This document shows, piece by piece, positions 44,648 to 55,496 of a stretch of 64,000 nucleotides of DNA; the stretch's first letter is position 1, and each line of letters starts with the position of its first letter. Origin of the DNA: Ophiura sarsii. Lineage: Eukaryota > Echinodermata > Ophiuroidea > Amphilepidida > Ophiuridae. The stretch spans positions 2,734,875 through 2,798,874 of the forward strand of contig CM069444.1 in assembly GCA_035610835.1 (NCBI GenBank), in the 5' to 3' direction. A program made the position numbers and the translations under genes. The notes under the pieces were generated by a model. The model was given only the letters and a program-made list of their open reading frames with translations, searched no databases and was not told where the DNA came from.

Positions 44648-46456
44648 GCATAAACAGCAGCAGGAGGACATCTGCAGTGCTGGCGACCGAAAGTTGAATA
44701 GTTAAGGCGTGAAACTATGCCAATATTTGGGTGTAAGGTTTATAAAACACGCCAAACGTCATGTTATAGATTGTATTCACCAGTGTTCAATATCAGCTGT
44801 CTTTGCCACCGGTACCAACTAATAAACCCGATGACAGGACGACGCGACGGGTCCCGAGCAACCGAAAACGACATTGAACTCAACCTAAATCATGCAAATG
44901 GAAGGATTAGCACACGCCATTAATTGTCAACATACTGATATTAATAGATTTGTTTAAACCAATTAAAGGACGAGTATTTTGTTAGACACGACATTTAATC
45001 ACCCATTTAATAGTAATTATATTAAACTTTTACATCGATGCATCTTTCACGCAATACAGAATGTAATTACAGATGCTATCTACGGTAGATAGTACACAAC
45101 ATGCGATAAAGACAGTGATATAGAGGGCGTTTCCTAAAAAAACCATTCTGCATCCGAGTCAAATTGGTTATTGCTGTATTATTAATAATTGATAGTTTGC
45201 AGATCTTTATGTATTTCTATAACAGAGGAAAAGAGAAAATACATATAACTATTTATACGAGGAACTAATATAGTACAATTCAAGATTTGTATTCCGTGAT
45301 ACCTTTGCTCCCTGTAAGGAAATCACTTGTGTATCCCCGTCTGATAAAGACTGTACCGCGATTGCATATGTATGGCCGTGTGTCTTGAACTCGCCACCCT
45401 TACCGTTGCATGTCCAGATTTTTACATTTTACAACATCTGAGATTCGAATTAGCATATCGCAATAACTATTTGTTCTACCCCATAAAAAGTATATATTTT
45501 CTGAACGGTAATCTCACAAGGAATCCAAATATGCTATTAGAATTTAAATAAGACCTAATGGTAACATGTTGTGATTAAGAATGTTAAAAAAATATCGATT
45601 TTTTTCATATTTTGATTTAAGCTCAATAATAATTTTATACCTATCCCAATCATAATTTTACTGTGCATATTTAAGTTCCTCATGCAATTACCCACCAGAA
45701 CATAATAGTTGTTAATGGTAAACATGTTGAAATATACTATATCGAGAAGTAAATGAGCACAAACGTTTAAATTTCATATTTATTAGAGTTTACAAGTATA
45801 TTTTTTTTGGTATGTACCCTATCCTGATTTAAACGGTATTTTTGGATTCCCCTATTTGAGAGCTTTCCAAAAATGTATAATTTTGCTATCATCGGTTAAA
45901 TATTTCTTTTGTTATAGTCATGTATGTAAAACCGATGAATTAGGGCAAGTTCACTGTGTAGCGAATAGGGAAAAAGCCAAGGACAACGCAATCGATTCAT
46001 GATTACAATTGTTGCACAATAGTTGTCACATTTGTTGAAACAGAATCTTATAGAATATAAAATAATCTATAAAATGAGAGCAAAATCATGTTTGTAGCAT
46101 ACAGGGATGAGGAGTTATAGTAAATTGAACGTAGAATGGGAAACATTTTCTATATTCCCCATAGAGATTGCACACAGCGCCGCCGCCACCGCCGCCGCCG
46201 CCACCGCCACCACCCCTGACTTTCACAACATAATCAATCATATCTCAGCCAAACATGTATAGAAATACCTGATTTATTAACACAATGTAGCTAGATAAAT
46301 AGGCTTTCACATGACACCTCAACCATAGCTGTACCACATTTAGTTGTTGAGTTAATAGAGAGAGATGGATGATTTGTCACCAAAAATGCAACGCCACCAC
46401 CCTTTTTGGGTGGTGAGTTCAAAACACATGGCCGTATACCAATCAATCCATCAATG
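44648..46456. other. AT-rich non-coding stretch
   Basis: No gene recognised. A GCC/CAC microsatellite lies at about 46171-46216. A GCTATCTACGGTAGATAGT hairpin near 45074 resembles the unit of the minisatellite at 59321. Confidence 0.5.
46171..46216. repeat. GCC-type trinucleotide repeat
   Basis: About 12 units of GCC with CAC interruptions, a GC-rich island in AT-rich DNA. Confidence 0.9.
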
Positions 46457-46703
46457 TTAACGCTTTCCATGCGGCAGGCGTCTGCAGACGACATTCCAAA
46501 ATGTCACAAAATGTTTCAAAAATGTCAACATTGTTGAATTTCATTACCATATTTGGAATCACCGTGAGAAATGCATTGAAATAAGTACAAACATGCCTAG
46601 TATTGGGTCAGTAATCCTTGAGATAGGCTTTCAAAATTGGGAAAGGTTTCAGAAAAATATATTTTGTGTACGGTAAAATTAATAGCCGCGTGGAAATTGT
46701 TAA
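46457..46703 (-). mobile_element. TTAA-A element, copy 16
   Basis: TTAACGCTTTCCATGCGGC to GCCGCGTGGAAATTGTTAA, complete with TTAA on both sides. Confidence 0.88.
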
Positions 46704-46807
46704 TTCCTAGACCAATATTCGTCTCCGTAGTCTGCCCTTATTTACTAACGACCTTTCCATCAATCCATCAGACATTTCGAGAGTTTGGAGTCAAAAGGTT
46801 TTATCTC

Positions 46808-47012
46808 CATTAGCTAACATGATAGGTTGCATTTGTACCATAGCACCCGAGAGGTGTATAACATATGACAGCTTTTACATTTAGTTCATCATCGCAATGT
46901 AGACTAAGTGCCTTGCCCAAGGACACAAACACATTGGCACCAGCGGGGCTAGAACTCACAACCTTATGATTAGGAGACCGGCAACTATTCCACTGGACCA
47001 CACGTGCTCTAA
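46808..47012 (-). mobile_element. tRNA-derived SINE, minus strand
   Basis: On the minus strand: A-box-like TGGTCCAGTGGAATAGTTG, B-box-like AAGGTTGTGAGTTCTAGCC, then TGTCCTTGGGCAAGGCACTT, a block I know from several metazoan SINEs. The 3' end is indistinct. It abuts a truncated TTAA-A copy at 47013. Confidence 0.78.
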
Positions 47013-47151
47013 ATGACTGAACCAAAACTAGGCATGTTTGTCATGCTGATTCATATGGTAATGAACTTTAAAGAAATTGATATTATTGAAACATTTTGTG
47101 AAATTTTGGAATTGTCGTCTGCAGATGCCTACCGCGTGGAAAGTGTTTTAA
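47013..47151 (+). mobile_element. TTAA-A element, copy 17, left-truncated
   Basis: It begins inside the element at ATGACTGAACCAAAACTAGG and ends CCGCGTGGAAAGTGTTTTAA. The left 100 bp is missing, replaced by the SINE head. Confidence 0.78.
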
Positions 47152-47450
47152 CCTTTATAATCTTAAAAGATCATATCTAACAACTGGCAGCTATTACAGA
47201 TACGGCCTTGTGGCACTACGCCTTCAATTTCTTACCTGTATTTTGTCTTTGACCCCAGAATATCTACCTTATATAATTAAACATAACATGGTCGGCTGTC
47301 TTTTCCCATTTCGCTGTTGTTAGATAAACATTGGGACGGTAAACATAGCGGCATGGATTTTGTCGCGGAGCAGTCAGCATGGTTTGGTGCTGCGAAACTG
47401 GGGTTGTCTTTGGTACTTCAAGGGGTGTACCTCATACTATTGAGGTTTAC
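47152..47450. other. Non-coding stretch
   Basis: Nothing recognised. Confidence 0.4.
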
Positions 47451-47873
47451 CCGCTAGTCATAAGGGTCGCTAGTCATAACGTGTATTTTCCTATACCACG
47501 AGTGCGCTACACTCTAAAAAGTGTGTTTAGAAAGTGATGGCATGTGTTTAGAAAAGGTATGTTTAGGGTATTGACTGTTAGTGTTTAGAAATTGAACACC
47601 AATATTAGTGATTTGACACATGACGTTTAGCCTCTGAACATGTTTACAAAGTGATGGCAAGAATGTGTTTAGAAAAGTGTTTACTCGCTAAACACAGTTT
47701 TTGGAGTGTAGTCATAAAAGTATCTTAGGATTAGGGTTAGGTTTAGGGTAGAGTTGGGGTAGGTTTAGGGTTAGGTTTAGGATTAGGGTTAGGGTTAGGG
47801 TTAGGGTTAGGGTTAGGGTTAGGGTTAGGGTTAGGGTTAGGGTTTATGACTAGCGACCCTTATGCTAGTGACT
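47451..47873 (+). mobile_element. Telomere-repeat cassette with inverted flanks, copy 2
   Basis: The left flank CGCTAGTCATAAGGGTCGCT and the right flank TAGCGACCCTTATGCTAGTG are inverted. Between them lie the block shared with 8530-8616, degenerate TTAGGG units and about ten perfect TTAGGG units (about 47782-47843). A CACTC-ended element is inserted (47510-47708). Inverted flanks plus a dispersed copy suggest a mobile unit that carries telomeric repeats. Confidence 0.75.
47510..47708. mobile_element. CACTC-ended TA-flanked element (with empty site)
   Basis: CACTCTAAAAAGTGTGTTTA and CTAAACACAGTTTTTGGAGTG are inverted ends. The flanks are CGAGTGCGCTA and TAGTCATAA. The related site at 8537-8556 (reverse strand) reads CGAGTGCGCTAGTCATA without the element. 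So 199 bp plus a TA duplication were added. Confidence 0.9.
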
Positions 47874-48542
47874 AAATCGGGCGTACACAGTTTCATATGC
47901 TGAACTGTACTCAATCGGCAGAATGCAGTAAAGCTATTTTATTTTTATTTCAGTATTGATATGATGGGTTGGTTATTGACGACGGTTTTAGCGAAGGACG
48001 AAGTCGCCGGACATCCCGGCGTTTTCAGAAGTTTAGGGTGTCTTGTAAAAGAGCCGTACATACTTTCAAAATCATTTTGCATGGGTCATGGATAAAATTG
48101 TCTTATATATAGTGCTACTCCCAGGTCCCAGTTGTGTATATAGCCATGGGGGTGGGGTGGGGGGGGGGGGGCGAGAGGCACCTCTTCCTTCGGAGGACTC
48201 AGACGGATGTCAAAGTGGCTCGTAGCCAGGGGGTAGGGGGGGGGGCAAGTTATTCCGATCGCTGGTTTGTTCAAATCATTGTTTTCTTTGAAGATACTGA
48301 TGTCTTCTATAAAATAAAATAAAACTCCCATTTTCATTTTTTGGGGAAGGGGGGCGGTGGGTGGCCAGCATTTCTTTCCGCAACGGGACGTCGAATACTA
48401 GTCCACTCTCCAAATCGCTGTCTGCTAGCTATATTCGGTGCATTTGTTCTAGAAGTTTTCCAACGGCAAAAACCTGCACAACAGGTTTGTTAACGGTAAT
48501 TAACGCTAACTTGCCCATAGAGAAACAGCCACCCGTTAACTC
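47874..48542. other. Stretch with G-tracts
   Basis: No gene recognised. G-runs at about 48156-48170 and 48233-48245 are potential G-quadruplex sites. CGTAGCCAGGGGGTAGGGG near 48220 resembles a hAT-like end next to a G-tract, but I see no partner end. Confidence 0.5.
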
Positions 48543-49010
48543 TTAAAGGTCCACCGATATGCATCGTTTATTACATATCAAAATAAAGACAAAATCACAA
48601 GGATTTCGAAAATCAACATTTTATGAGCGATCCATTAAAGGGAAAGAAGAAATTAACAAAAACCATAAATGCGCCCAAAATCAGTGTTAAAAACGATCTT
48701 CGTATTTTGAAAAACCCGCTCTACCTGGCAACACAGAGGAGAAATCATAGTTAGCCAACAATGCACTGTAACATTGTGACAAACCTAGGGTCTAATATGT
48801 CTTCACACACTCTTTACAATATTAGCCCTTTCCCATCATCATGCCTTGCTAAACAATTGAATGACCGCGCGAACTTTAAACATGTGTATCCATGCTGTTT
48901 GCATTCTAAACCATACAATCACAAGTGGATTAGCCGTATTATCACATTCAGTGAATGAATAGATCGAGGTCATGATACTGTTTGTAAGGGAACCTGTACA
49001 ACTTGATATA

Positions 49011-50115
49011 CAGGGTGTCCCAAAAGTCTATGCACGACTTTGAAGCTTTGTATCTCACAAAATATAAGTCGTATTGAAAATATGAATACATATTTAGAAA
49101 GAGGAGATGTGGGAAATAATTTTGATACCAAACATTCGAGTAACATCTGTTTGTAATTCCACCCTAGAAGTGAAATATGTATTACTGCAAAAATGTAATT
49201 GTATACTTCGGAGGAATAAAGTTCATAAATCCATACCTATATTGAGATTAACAAAAAGACGGGTAGAGTTGGTTACACGGAAAGTGATCCGTCAATTGTA
49301 ATATTTACAATTTTACATAACAGTGATCCCATCATAATAACAAACTATATCACACATAGTTTTCGTTTCTATTGTGAACTCTAGTTTAAATGTTTTCCAT
49401 TTATACAGAGACGTGTGCTAATGCAAAAGCAGACCTAAAAATTGAATAACGTAACAGAAAAGTGAACACACACATCACACAGCTAATAGATCTCATTGGA
49501 CTTTTGGCTACTGCATGTCTTATGACATCAATGTGACTTGTTGATCTACCAGTCTTTTTTCTACCGCATCGAGACAAATCATGCACAGTTCCTGTGTTCA
49601 AAAATGTATCCACCAACTTAAGAATGGATATTCTTCCTGGTGCCCATTTCACTTAAAATGTTTTCTGAACTTTTGTTGAGTAAGTTGAACTGAATTTGTT
49701 TCAGCGCAGAACCATACAATTTGTATTCGCTTATCTATGCTGTAAACCATCTTGAATGAAGACTTTTGCTGTGCAATGTTGTCTACTACGTCTATTTATG
49801 TTGTGAGTGACCGAGTTTGGTAATAACATTGATGTTGCAAGGTAAGCAGTGAACTGTGACTAATGCGCAACGTTGCTTTCATACCGTTAATTTATGCGCA
49901 CCTGTTTTAGCAACAATGTGTGGTATTTGGTCTCACACGGCCAAAAACTTTCAACCAGTTTAATAATGTTGTGGGTTCGCCAATAGGGCTGGGTTTGGTA
50001 TCAAATTAATTTCCCAAATCTCGTCCATCAAAATATGGTTAAATTGATACCATATGATTTATATTTTATGAGATATGACTCTTCAAAAACATGCATAGAC
50101 TTTTGGGACACCCTG
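49011..50115 (-). mobile_element. Mariner-like element, internally deleted
   Basis: CAGGGTGTCCCAAAAGTCTA and TAGACTTTTGGGACACCCTG are inverted ends flanked by TA (49009-49010, 50116-50117). At about 1.1 kb it is shorter than a typical intact mariner. It encodes only part of a transposase on the minus strand. Confidence 0.88.
49401..49652 (-). pseudogene. Mariner/IS630 transposase N-terminal fragment
   Basis: The frame contains RISILKLVDTFLNTGTVHDL, then CGRKKTGRST and a VIRHAVAKSP stretch. That is the helix-turn-helix and GRP-like linker layout of Tc1/mariner DNA-binding domains. After about 58 residues the likeness stops. No DDE/D catalytic residues follow in frame, so it cannot be an active transposase. 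Confidence 0.72.
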
Positions 50116-50526
50116 TACATGTTATTTTGAGGCCATATTTTTAAACCGTGGTGCATTGTTTGCTGACTACAAATTCTCCTCTTACAACACGGAAACTGTG
50201 ACGTCAGTCCGGGAATCTGACCGTATTGACACTTCAGTTCCTCCCGGTTTGCATCCGAATCTTTACAATTTGTCAGCTTATTTGAGAAGGAAATGTAATT
50301 AAATGTGTGATTTCACAAAAACTAAAATCCCCTTAGACCAGGTCTAACGTCACCAGCGAAGTCGCCCAAACCACTTCATGGTTCATTGCGTTTCTGGCCG
50401 AACGTATTTTATCTTTTTAAAATATATTTATTCACATTTTATGACAAATAACATGTGAAATGTTCTAACTAATATATTGTATAACTTTTTAAAATAAGTT
50501 TCATGAGCACGTCGCTGGACCTTTAA

Positions 50527-50937
50527 CGCTAAGTTCTTGTGACCCGGAAGTACACGTACACGCTGGATTCTACACATTGTGACTCTGCGTTTACGACGAA
50601 TTTCATGTTCGTTTATTATGGTGTTTGTGTTGTTAAGAGTTTAAGACACGGAATTGCGGCGGCAGTCTTTTTGAAGGGGGGCGGCATTTTTGAAAGCAAA
50701 AAAAGTTACAAGATAAACTGTTAATTTTTGAGAGTTTGTTGGATTTTGATTTTTTTTTAAAAATTCAATGACTGAAATGTATTTAAACAAAATTGATAAT
50801 GCTTGAACATTAGGCAAATTTTGAAAAATCTCCCAATATTTACAAGAAAAGAAAGAAAGAAAGAGAACATCAGATTGATATTTCCCCCGTTGCCTTGGTA
50901 CTCCATCTGTATATAGACAAATTGATAACTAGAATTG
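50527..50937. other. Non-coding stretch
   Basis: No gene recognised. A short GAAA run lies near 50851-50864. Confidence 0.4.
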
Positions 50938-52469
50938 AGTGTCGTCTCAGACGACGAATATTAGTCTCGCATTGAAGTTATTTGTTATGTTGAACTCTGT
51001 GTGACATTTTTGGCCTGTTATGCTTGACACTCTGGGTAGTGGTGGCCATGACTATGAGTGTATTTATGACTAAATATGGTCAAAATCGGCCAAATGGTTA
51101 CGGAGCTATTAGTTTCATGACGGAAGAAAGACCTTTTACCACTGTATTACAACGTAGGTTTACCTTATCTGGCAATACCAGCGAAGCCACAAGTATCAGC
51201 ATTAAAATGCAAGACCGTTTTAAGTGAAAATCACATTTTGACCCCAAGTGACCTTTTCTTGACCTTTGACCCCAAACTTATGATTGACTTTTTTTTCTAG
51301 GCTCATCGATGCGCACAAAACAAAAGTAATCTGGTCAAAATCAGAACAAGTCTTAAGTTTTACACCTGTACAGTTCAATGACCCTAGTGACCCCATGTGA
51401 CATGTCACTTTTAGTGGAGAAGCAACCTATATGAACATGGATGGGAGGAATCTTTTGACCAATTCTGACAATCATAGATCATTTCCTCTCGGACAAGTAG
51501 CATTTTGAGTGAATGGGAATGAACATGTACATTTTGACCCCTAGTGACCTTTTTTTGACCTTTGACCTTAACGTTATGATTGACTTTTGTTCTTGTCTCA
51601 TCAATGCCCACAAAATAAAACAAACCCGGTCAAAATCGGAGCATGTCTTACATTTTCCTTCTGTAAAGTTCAATGACCCCTAGTGACCCCATGTGACATG
51701 TCACTTTTAGTTGAGAAGCAACTAATATGAACATGGATGGGAGCAATATTTTGACCAATTCTGAGTATCATCAGTCATTTTCCCTCGGACAAGTAGGGTT
51801 TTGAGTGAATGGAGTAAAATTTACATTTTGACCCCTAGTGACCCTAAATATGTTTTGATTTAAAAAACCGAACTATTGTACATGCGTACGGTCAAAAGGA
51901 ATATGTTGACCAATTCTGACGATTATAGGTCATTTCACTAAATTGCAAATGCGTTTTAAGTGAAAATCACGTTTTGACCCCTAGTGACCCCTGTGTGACA
52001 TTTGACCCCTTATGCTTTACAACCTCAGTAGTGGTGCACATAAGGGTACTCATGACCAAATATGGTCAAAATCGGCTCAATGGTTACGGAGCTATAGGTC
52101 TTATGACAGGAGAAAGAAAGATATATATATATTAGTCTCAACACGTTTTTGTCCTCTGGGGCGTGCCATAGTTTGGCGCGATTTTATGATAAGAAAAGAT
52201 TATATGTGCATCCCGTTTTTCTCAAATAATTTGTTAATCCTTTATATGATTTGCTGATTCTGTCACTACTTATGTCTTTTGTAGTACTGAGTCCGAAAAT
52301 GTTTGAAAGGAAATCTAACTCCATTTCCGCTTTGTGATATTAATTTTTTTGCATTAATTCATACTTTCTATTACAAATGTGTTGATGGAATGCCGTATAT
52401 GACATTATACGGATATCAACACGACATGCCAGTTACTGGACACGGCAATCATTAATATAAAGACACACA

Positions 52470-52750
52470 GGGTAAAATTTAAGACTTGCTCCGATTTTGA
52501 CCGGTCATTCATGGCTCATTTTGTAGGCATTGATGAGACAAGAAAAAAAAGTCAATAATTTTTTTTGGGTCAAAGGTCAAGAAAAGGTCACTAGGGGTCC
52601 TAATGTAGTAAAAATGTACATTTCGACCCCTAGTGACCTTTTTTTGACCTTTGACCCCAAAGAAATGATTGACTTTTTTGCTTGTCTCATCAATGCCTAC
52701 AAAATGAGCCATGATTGGTCAATATCGGAGCATGTCTTACATTATATCCC
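52470..52750. repeat. Palindrome inside the 297-bp repeat block
   Basis: CTCCGATTTTGACC, GGCATTGATGAGACAAG, GGGTCAAAGGTCAAG and GTCACTAGGGGTC on the left are mirrored on the right by GACCCCTAGTGACC, TTGACCTTTGACCCC, CTTGTCTCATCAATGCC and ATCGGAGCATGTC. The centre is near 52605. Two repeat units are arranged head to head here. Confidence 0.82.
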
Positions 52751-53487
52751 TGTTTAGGTCAATGACCTCTAGTGATCCCATTTGACATGTCACTTTTAAT
52801 CGCTGAACAGCCTATATGAACATGGATCCAAGGAATCTTTTGACCAATTCTGACAATCATAGGTCATTTCCTCTCGGACAAGTAGCATTTTGAGTGAATG
52901 GGGGTGAACATGTACATTTTGACCCCTAGTGACCTTTTCTTGACCTTTGACCTTAACAGTATGATTGACTTTTGTTCTTCTCTCATCAATGCCCACAAAA
53001 TAAAACAAACCCGGTCAAAATCGGAGCATGTCTTACATTTTCCCCCTGTAAAGTTCAATGACCCCTAGAGACCCCATGTGACATGTCACTTTTAGTGGAG
53101 AAGCAACCTATATGAACATGGATGGGAGGAATTTTTTGACCAATTCTGACAATCATAGATCATTTCCTCTCGGACAAGTAGCATTTTGAGTGAATGGGGT
53201 GAACATGTACATTTTGACCCCTAGTGACCTTTTCTTGACCTTTGACCTTAACGGTATGATTGACTTTTGTTCTTGTCTCATCAATGCCCACAAAATAAAA
53301 CAAACCCGGTTAAAATCGGAGCATGTCTTACATTTTCCCCTTGTAAAGTTCAATGACCCCTTGTGACCCCTGTGCGACATGTGACACCTTGTGCTTTAAA
53401 ACCTGAGTAGTGGTGCACATAAGAGTACTTCTGACCAAACATGGTCAACATCGGCTCAATGGTGACGGAGCTATAGGTCCCATGACA

Positions 53488-53518
53488 GAAGAAGAAGAAG
53501 AAGAAGAAGAAGAAGAAA
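53488..53518. repeat. GAA microsatellite
   Basis: About 10 GAA units following the ATGACAG end module of the 297-bp repeat. Confidence 0.95.
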
Positions 53519-53566
53519 CAGGACGAATACAGTATATTAGTCGTTGACACGACTAATATAAATATA

Positions 53567-53870
53567 AAAGCTAAATTGCAATTATTAAGCATGCGAATAA
53601 GTTAAAAATAACCCTCCTGATCCATATTACGCGGGTTCCATAACTTTACGAATAATAAAGACATCGCATCTTATTGTTTTGACCTCCCTAGCTGCCTGAA
53701 TTTCCTAATAATCCTTAGCTACGTGTTTGGAATGCCAAATTCTCCATCACAACTTTCAGTATATTGCATTTGTGCGTCACTCGTGCCTTAATCCAAAGAG
53801 AAAATATACAGAAATCGCACAAGACTTCGGTTATAATACAGGATCTCAAGAAGGAAAAACAAGCAATGAA
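53567..53870. other. Non-coding stretch
   Basis: Nothing recognised. Confidence 0.4.
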
Positions 53871-54133
53871 TTAACACTTTCCACGCAGCAAGCGTCTGCA
53901 GACGATATTCCAAAATTTCACAAAATGTTTCAAAAATGTCAAAATTATTCAATTTCATCACCATATTTAGAATCACCATGAGAAATACATTAATGTTAAT
54001 ACAAACATGCCTAATATAATAGTATTGGTTCAGTAATTCTTGAGATGAAACTTGGAAAATTGGGAAAAGTTTCTGAAAAATCTGTTTTGTATAATAATTA
54101 TGATAAAACTCATAGCCGCGTGGAAAGTGTTAA
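53871..54133 (-). mobile_element. TTAA-A element, copy 18
   Basis: TTAACACTTTCCACGCAGC to GCCGCGTGGAAAGTGTTAA. Complete; it shares its right TTAA with copy 19 in the same orientation. Confidence 0.9.
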
Positions 54134-54374
54134 CCCTTTCCACGCGGCAGGCGTCTGCAGACGACATTCCAAAATTTCACAAAATGTTTCAAAAATGTCA
54201 AAATTATTAAATTTGATTACCATATTTGGAATCACCATGAGAAATGCAGTGAAATAAGTACAAACATGTCTAGTATTAGTTCATGAATCCTTGAGATAGA
54301 CCTTGGAAGTTTGGAAAGGTTTCTCACTATTCTGTTTTGTATGGTTAAACCAATAGCCGCGTGGAAAGTGTTAA
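54130..54374 (-). mobile_element. TTAA-A element, copy 19
   Basis: TTAACCCTTTCCACGCGGC to GCCGCGTGGAAAGTGTTAA. Head-to-tail with copy 18 through a single TTAA. Confidence 0.9.
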
Positions 54375-54954
54375 GCATGCTAAAGACGGGTTGAATTGGA
54401 TGGGATGGAGAAACAGTCTGCTGTTATAGACAACCCGTATCCAATTAAACTTAATAACATGCATTTAAACCAAAACTATAAACAAGGCACATATTCAATT
54501 AATTTCTGTGTATGCACCGAAATCGTTCAAAATAAAAGTGGAGATTGGGGACTTACTGGTGGATTTAAGTCCGATTGGTGGATCTTATGTGTGTTTGGCA
54601 CTGAGGAGGGACGGGGCTAGATTTACACGGCTCGTGTGGCTGATTTGAATAGTAGAACACAATCGCGACTAAGAGAAACATTTCATCGTGCCCGTGAAAT
54701 TACGATTGATTCATAAAATAATGTTTAATAAGGGCATTTTGATTTTTTAACGCAATACATTTAGATACTATTTACATTTACGTTTTGAAATGGGTTTTCT
54801 AAAATTACCACGATTATTTTAAGTAGGTTTATTCAAATGTGAAGTTTATGGAATTTGTAATTAGGTATATCCATTGTGTTAAGTCAATATACAAACGAAT
54901 CACATGTGACAATTGGAATATTGACTCCACCCGTGACCCTTACTATATGTTAGC
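54375..54954. other. Non-coding stretch
   Basis: No gene recognised; the frame at 54396-54620 has no motif. Confidence 0.4.
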
Positions 54955-55262
54955 CCTGAACACGTGTTGAATGTTGGAAGGTGGCCATATATGCCTATTA
55001 TGATGGTAGCAGATAAACACCTGTTTGAATGTTGATACCTCGCTACATCCAATGAATAAATATCCTGAATACGCGTTGGAATGGTGGCGTCTCATTTACT
55101 AAGCACTTTCAACAATAGACGAACATTCCAAACACGTGTTGCAATGTACGCACCTGACCGCATTAAACTTTAACTGAAGTAGGTAAACAATCCGAACACC
55201 TGTTGAAATGCAAACCCCACATTTATTATAGGTATATAACCTATGTACGCGTGTCGGAATGG
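54955..55262 (+). repeat. Degenerate repeat of a GAACACGTGTTGGAATG motif
   Basis: Variants occur at 54959 (GAACACGTGTTGAATG), 55016, 55068 (GAATACGCGTTGGAATG), 55128, 55195 and 55247, spaced 52-66 bp. Two contain a perfect CACGTG E-box. The last touches a TTAA-A insertion at 55262. Confidence 0.65.
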
Positions 55263-55496
55263 TAACACTCCCCACGCGGCAGGCGTCTGCAGACGACATT
55301 CCAAATGTTCACAAAATTTCAACATTATTGAATTTCATTACCATATTTGGAATCACCACAAGAAATGCATTGAAATACGTACAAACATGCCTAGTATTGG
55401 TTCAGTAATTCTTGCGATAGGCTTTGAAAGTTGGGAAAGGTTTCTACAAAAATCTGTTTTGAAATTGTAGAACTTATAGCCGGGTGGAAGTGTTAA
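55262..55496 (-). mobile_element. TTAA-A element, copy 20
   Basis: The left end is decayed to GTAACACTCCCCACGCGGC and the right is GCCGGGTGGAAGTGTTAA. The left TTAA has changed to GTAA. Confidence 0.85.

Larger units (their letters stand above)
48543..50526. mobile_element. TTAA-H foldback split by a mariner element
   Basis: It starts TTAAAGGTCCACCGATATGC and ends GCACGTCGCTGGACCTTTAA. A further inverted pair lies inward: GAGGAGAAATCATAGTTAGC near 48740 and its partner near 50160. A mariner at 49011-50115 occupies the loop. Without it the element would be about 0.9 kb. No coding sequence of its own is seen. Confidence 0.75.
50938..53566. repeat. Complex 297-bp tandem repeat rich in TGACCTTTGACC
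   Basis: Landmarks repeat at about 297 bp: TTTCCTCTCGGACAAGTAGC at 51480, 52865 and 53163, and a variant at 51780. Each unit has GACCCCTAGTGACC, TTGACCTTTGACC, CTCATCAATGCCCACAAAAT and AAATCGGAGCATGTCTTACA. End modules (AATGGTTACGGAGCTATAGG, then ATGACAG and a GAA or AGA run) occur near 51100, 52090 and 53460. ACACGACTAATATA closes the block at 53566. Probably a dispersed repeat with internal tandem units. Frames across it are repeat by-products. Confidence 0.82.

Noticed and set aside
51220..53380. Several similar minus-strand frames (for example KTCSDFDRVCFILWALM)
   Set aside because: They repeat with the 297-bp unit and differ by frameshifts between units, so they are by-products of the tandem repeat.
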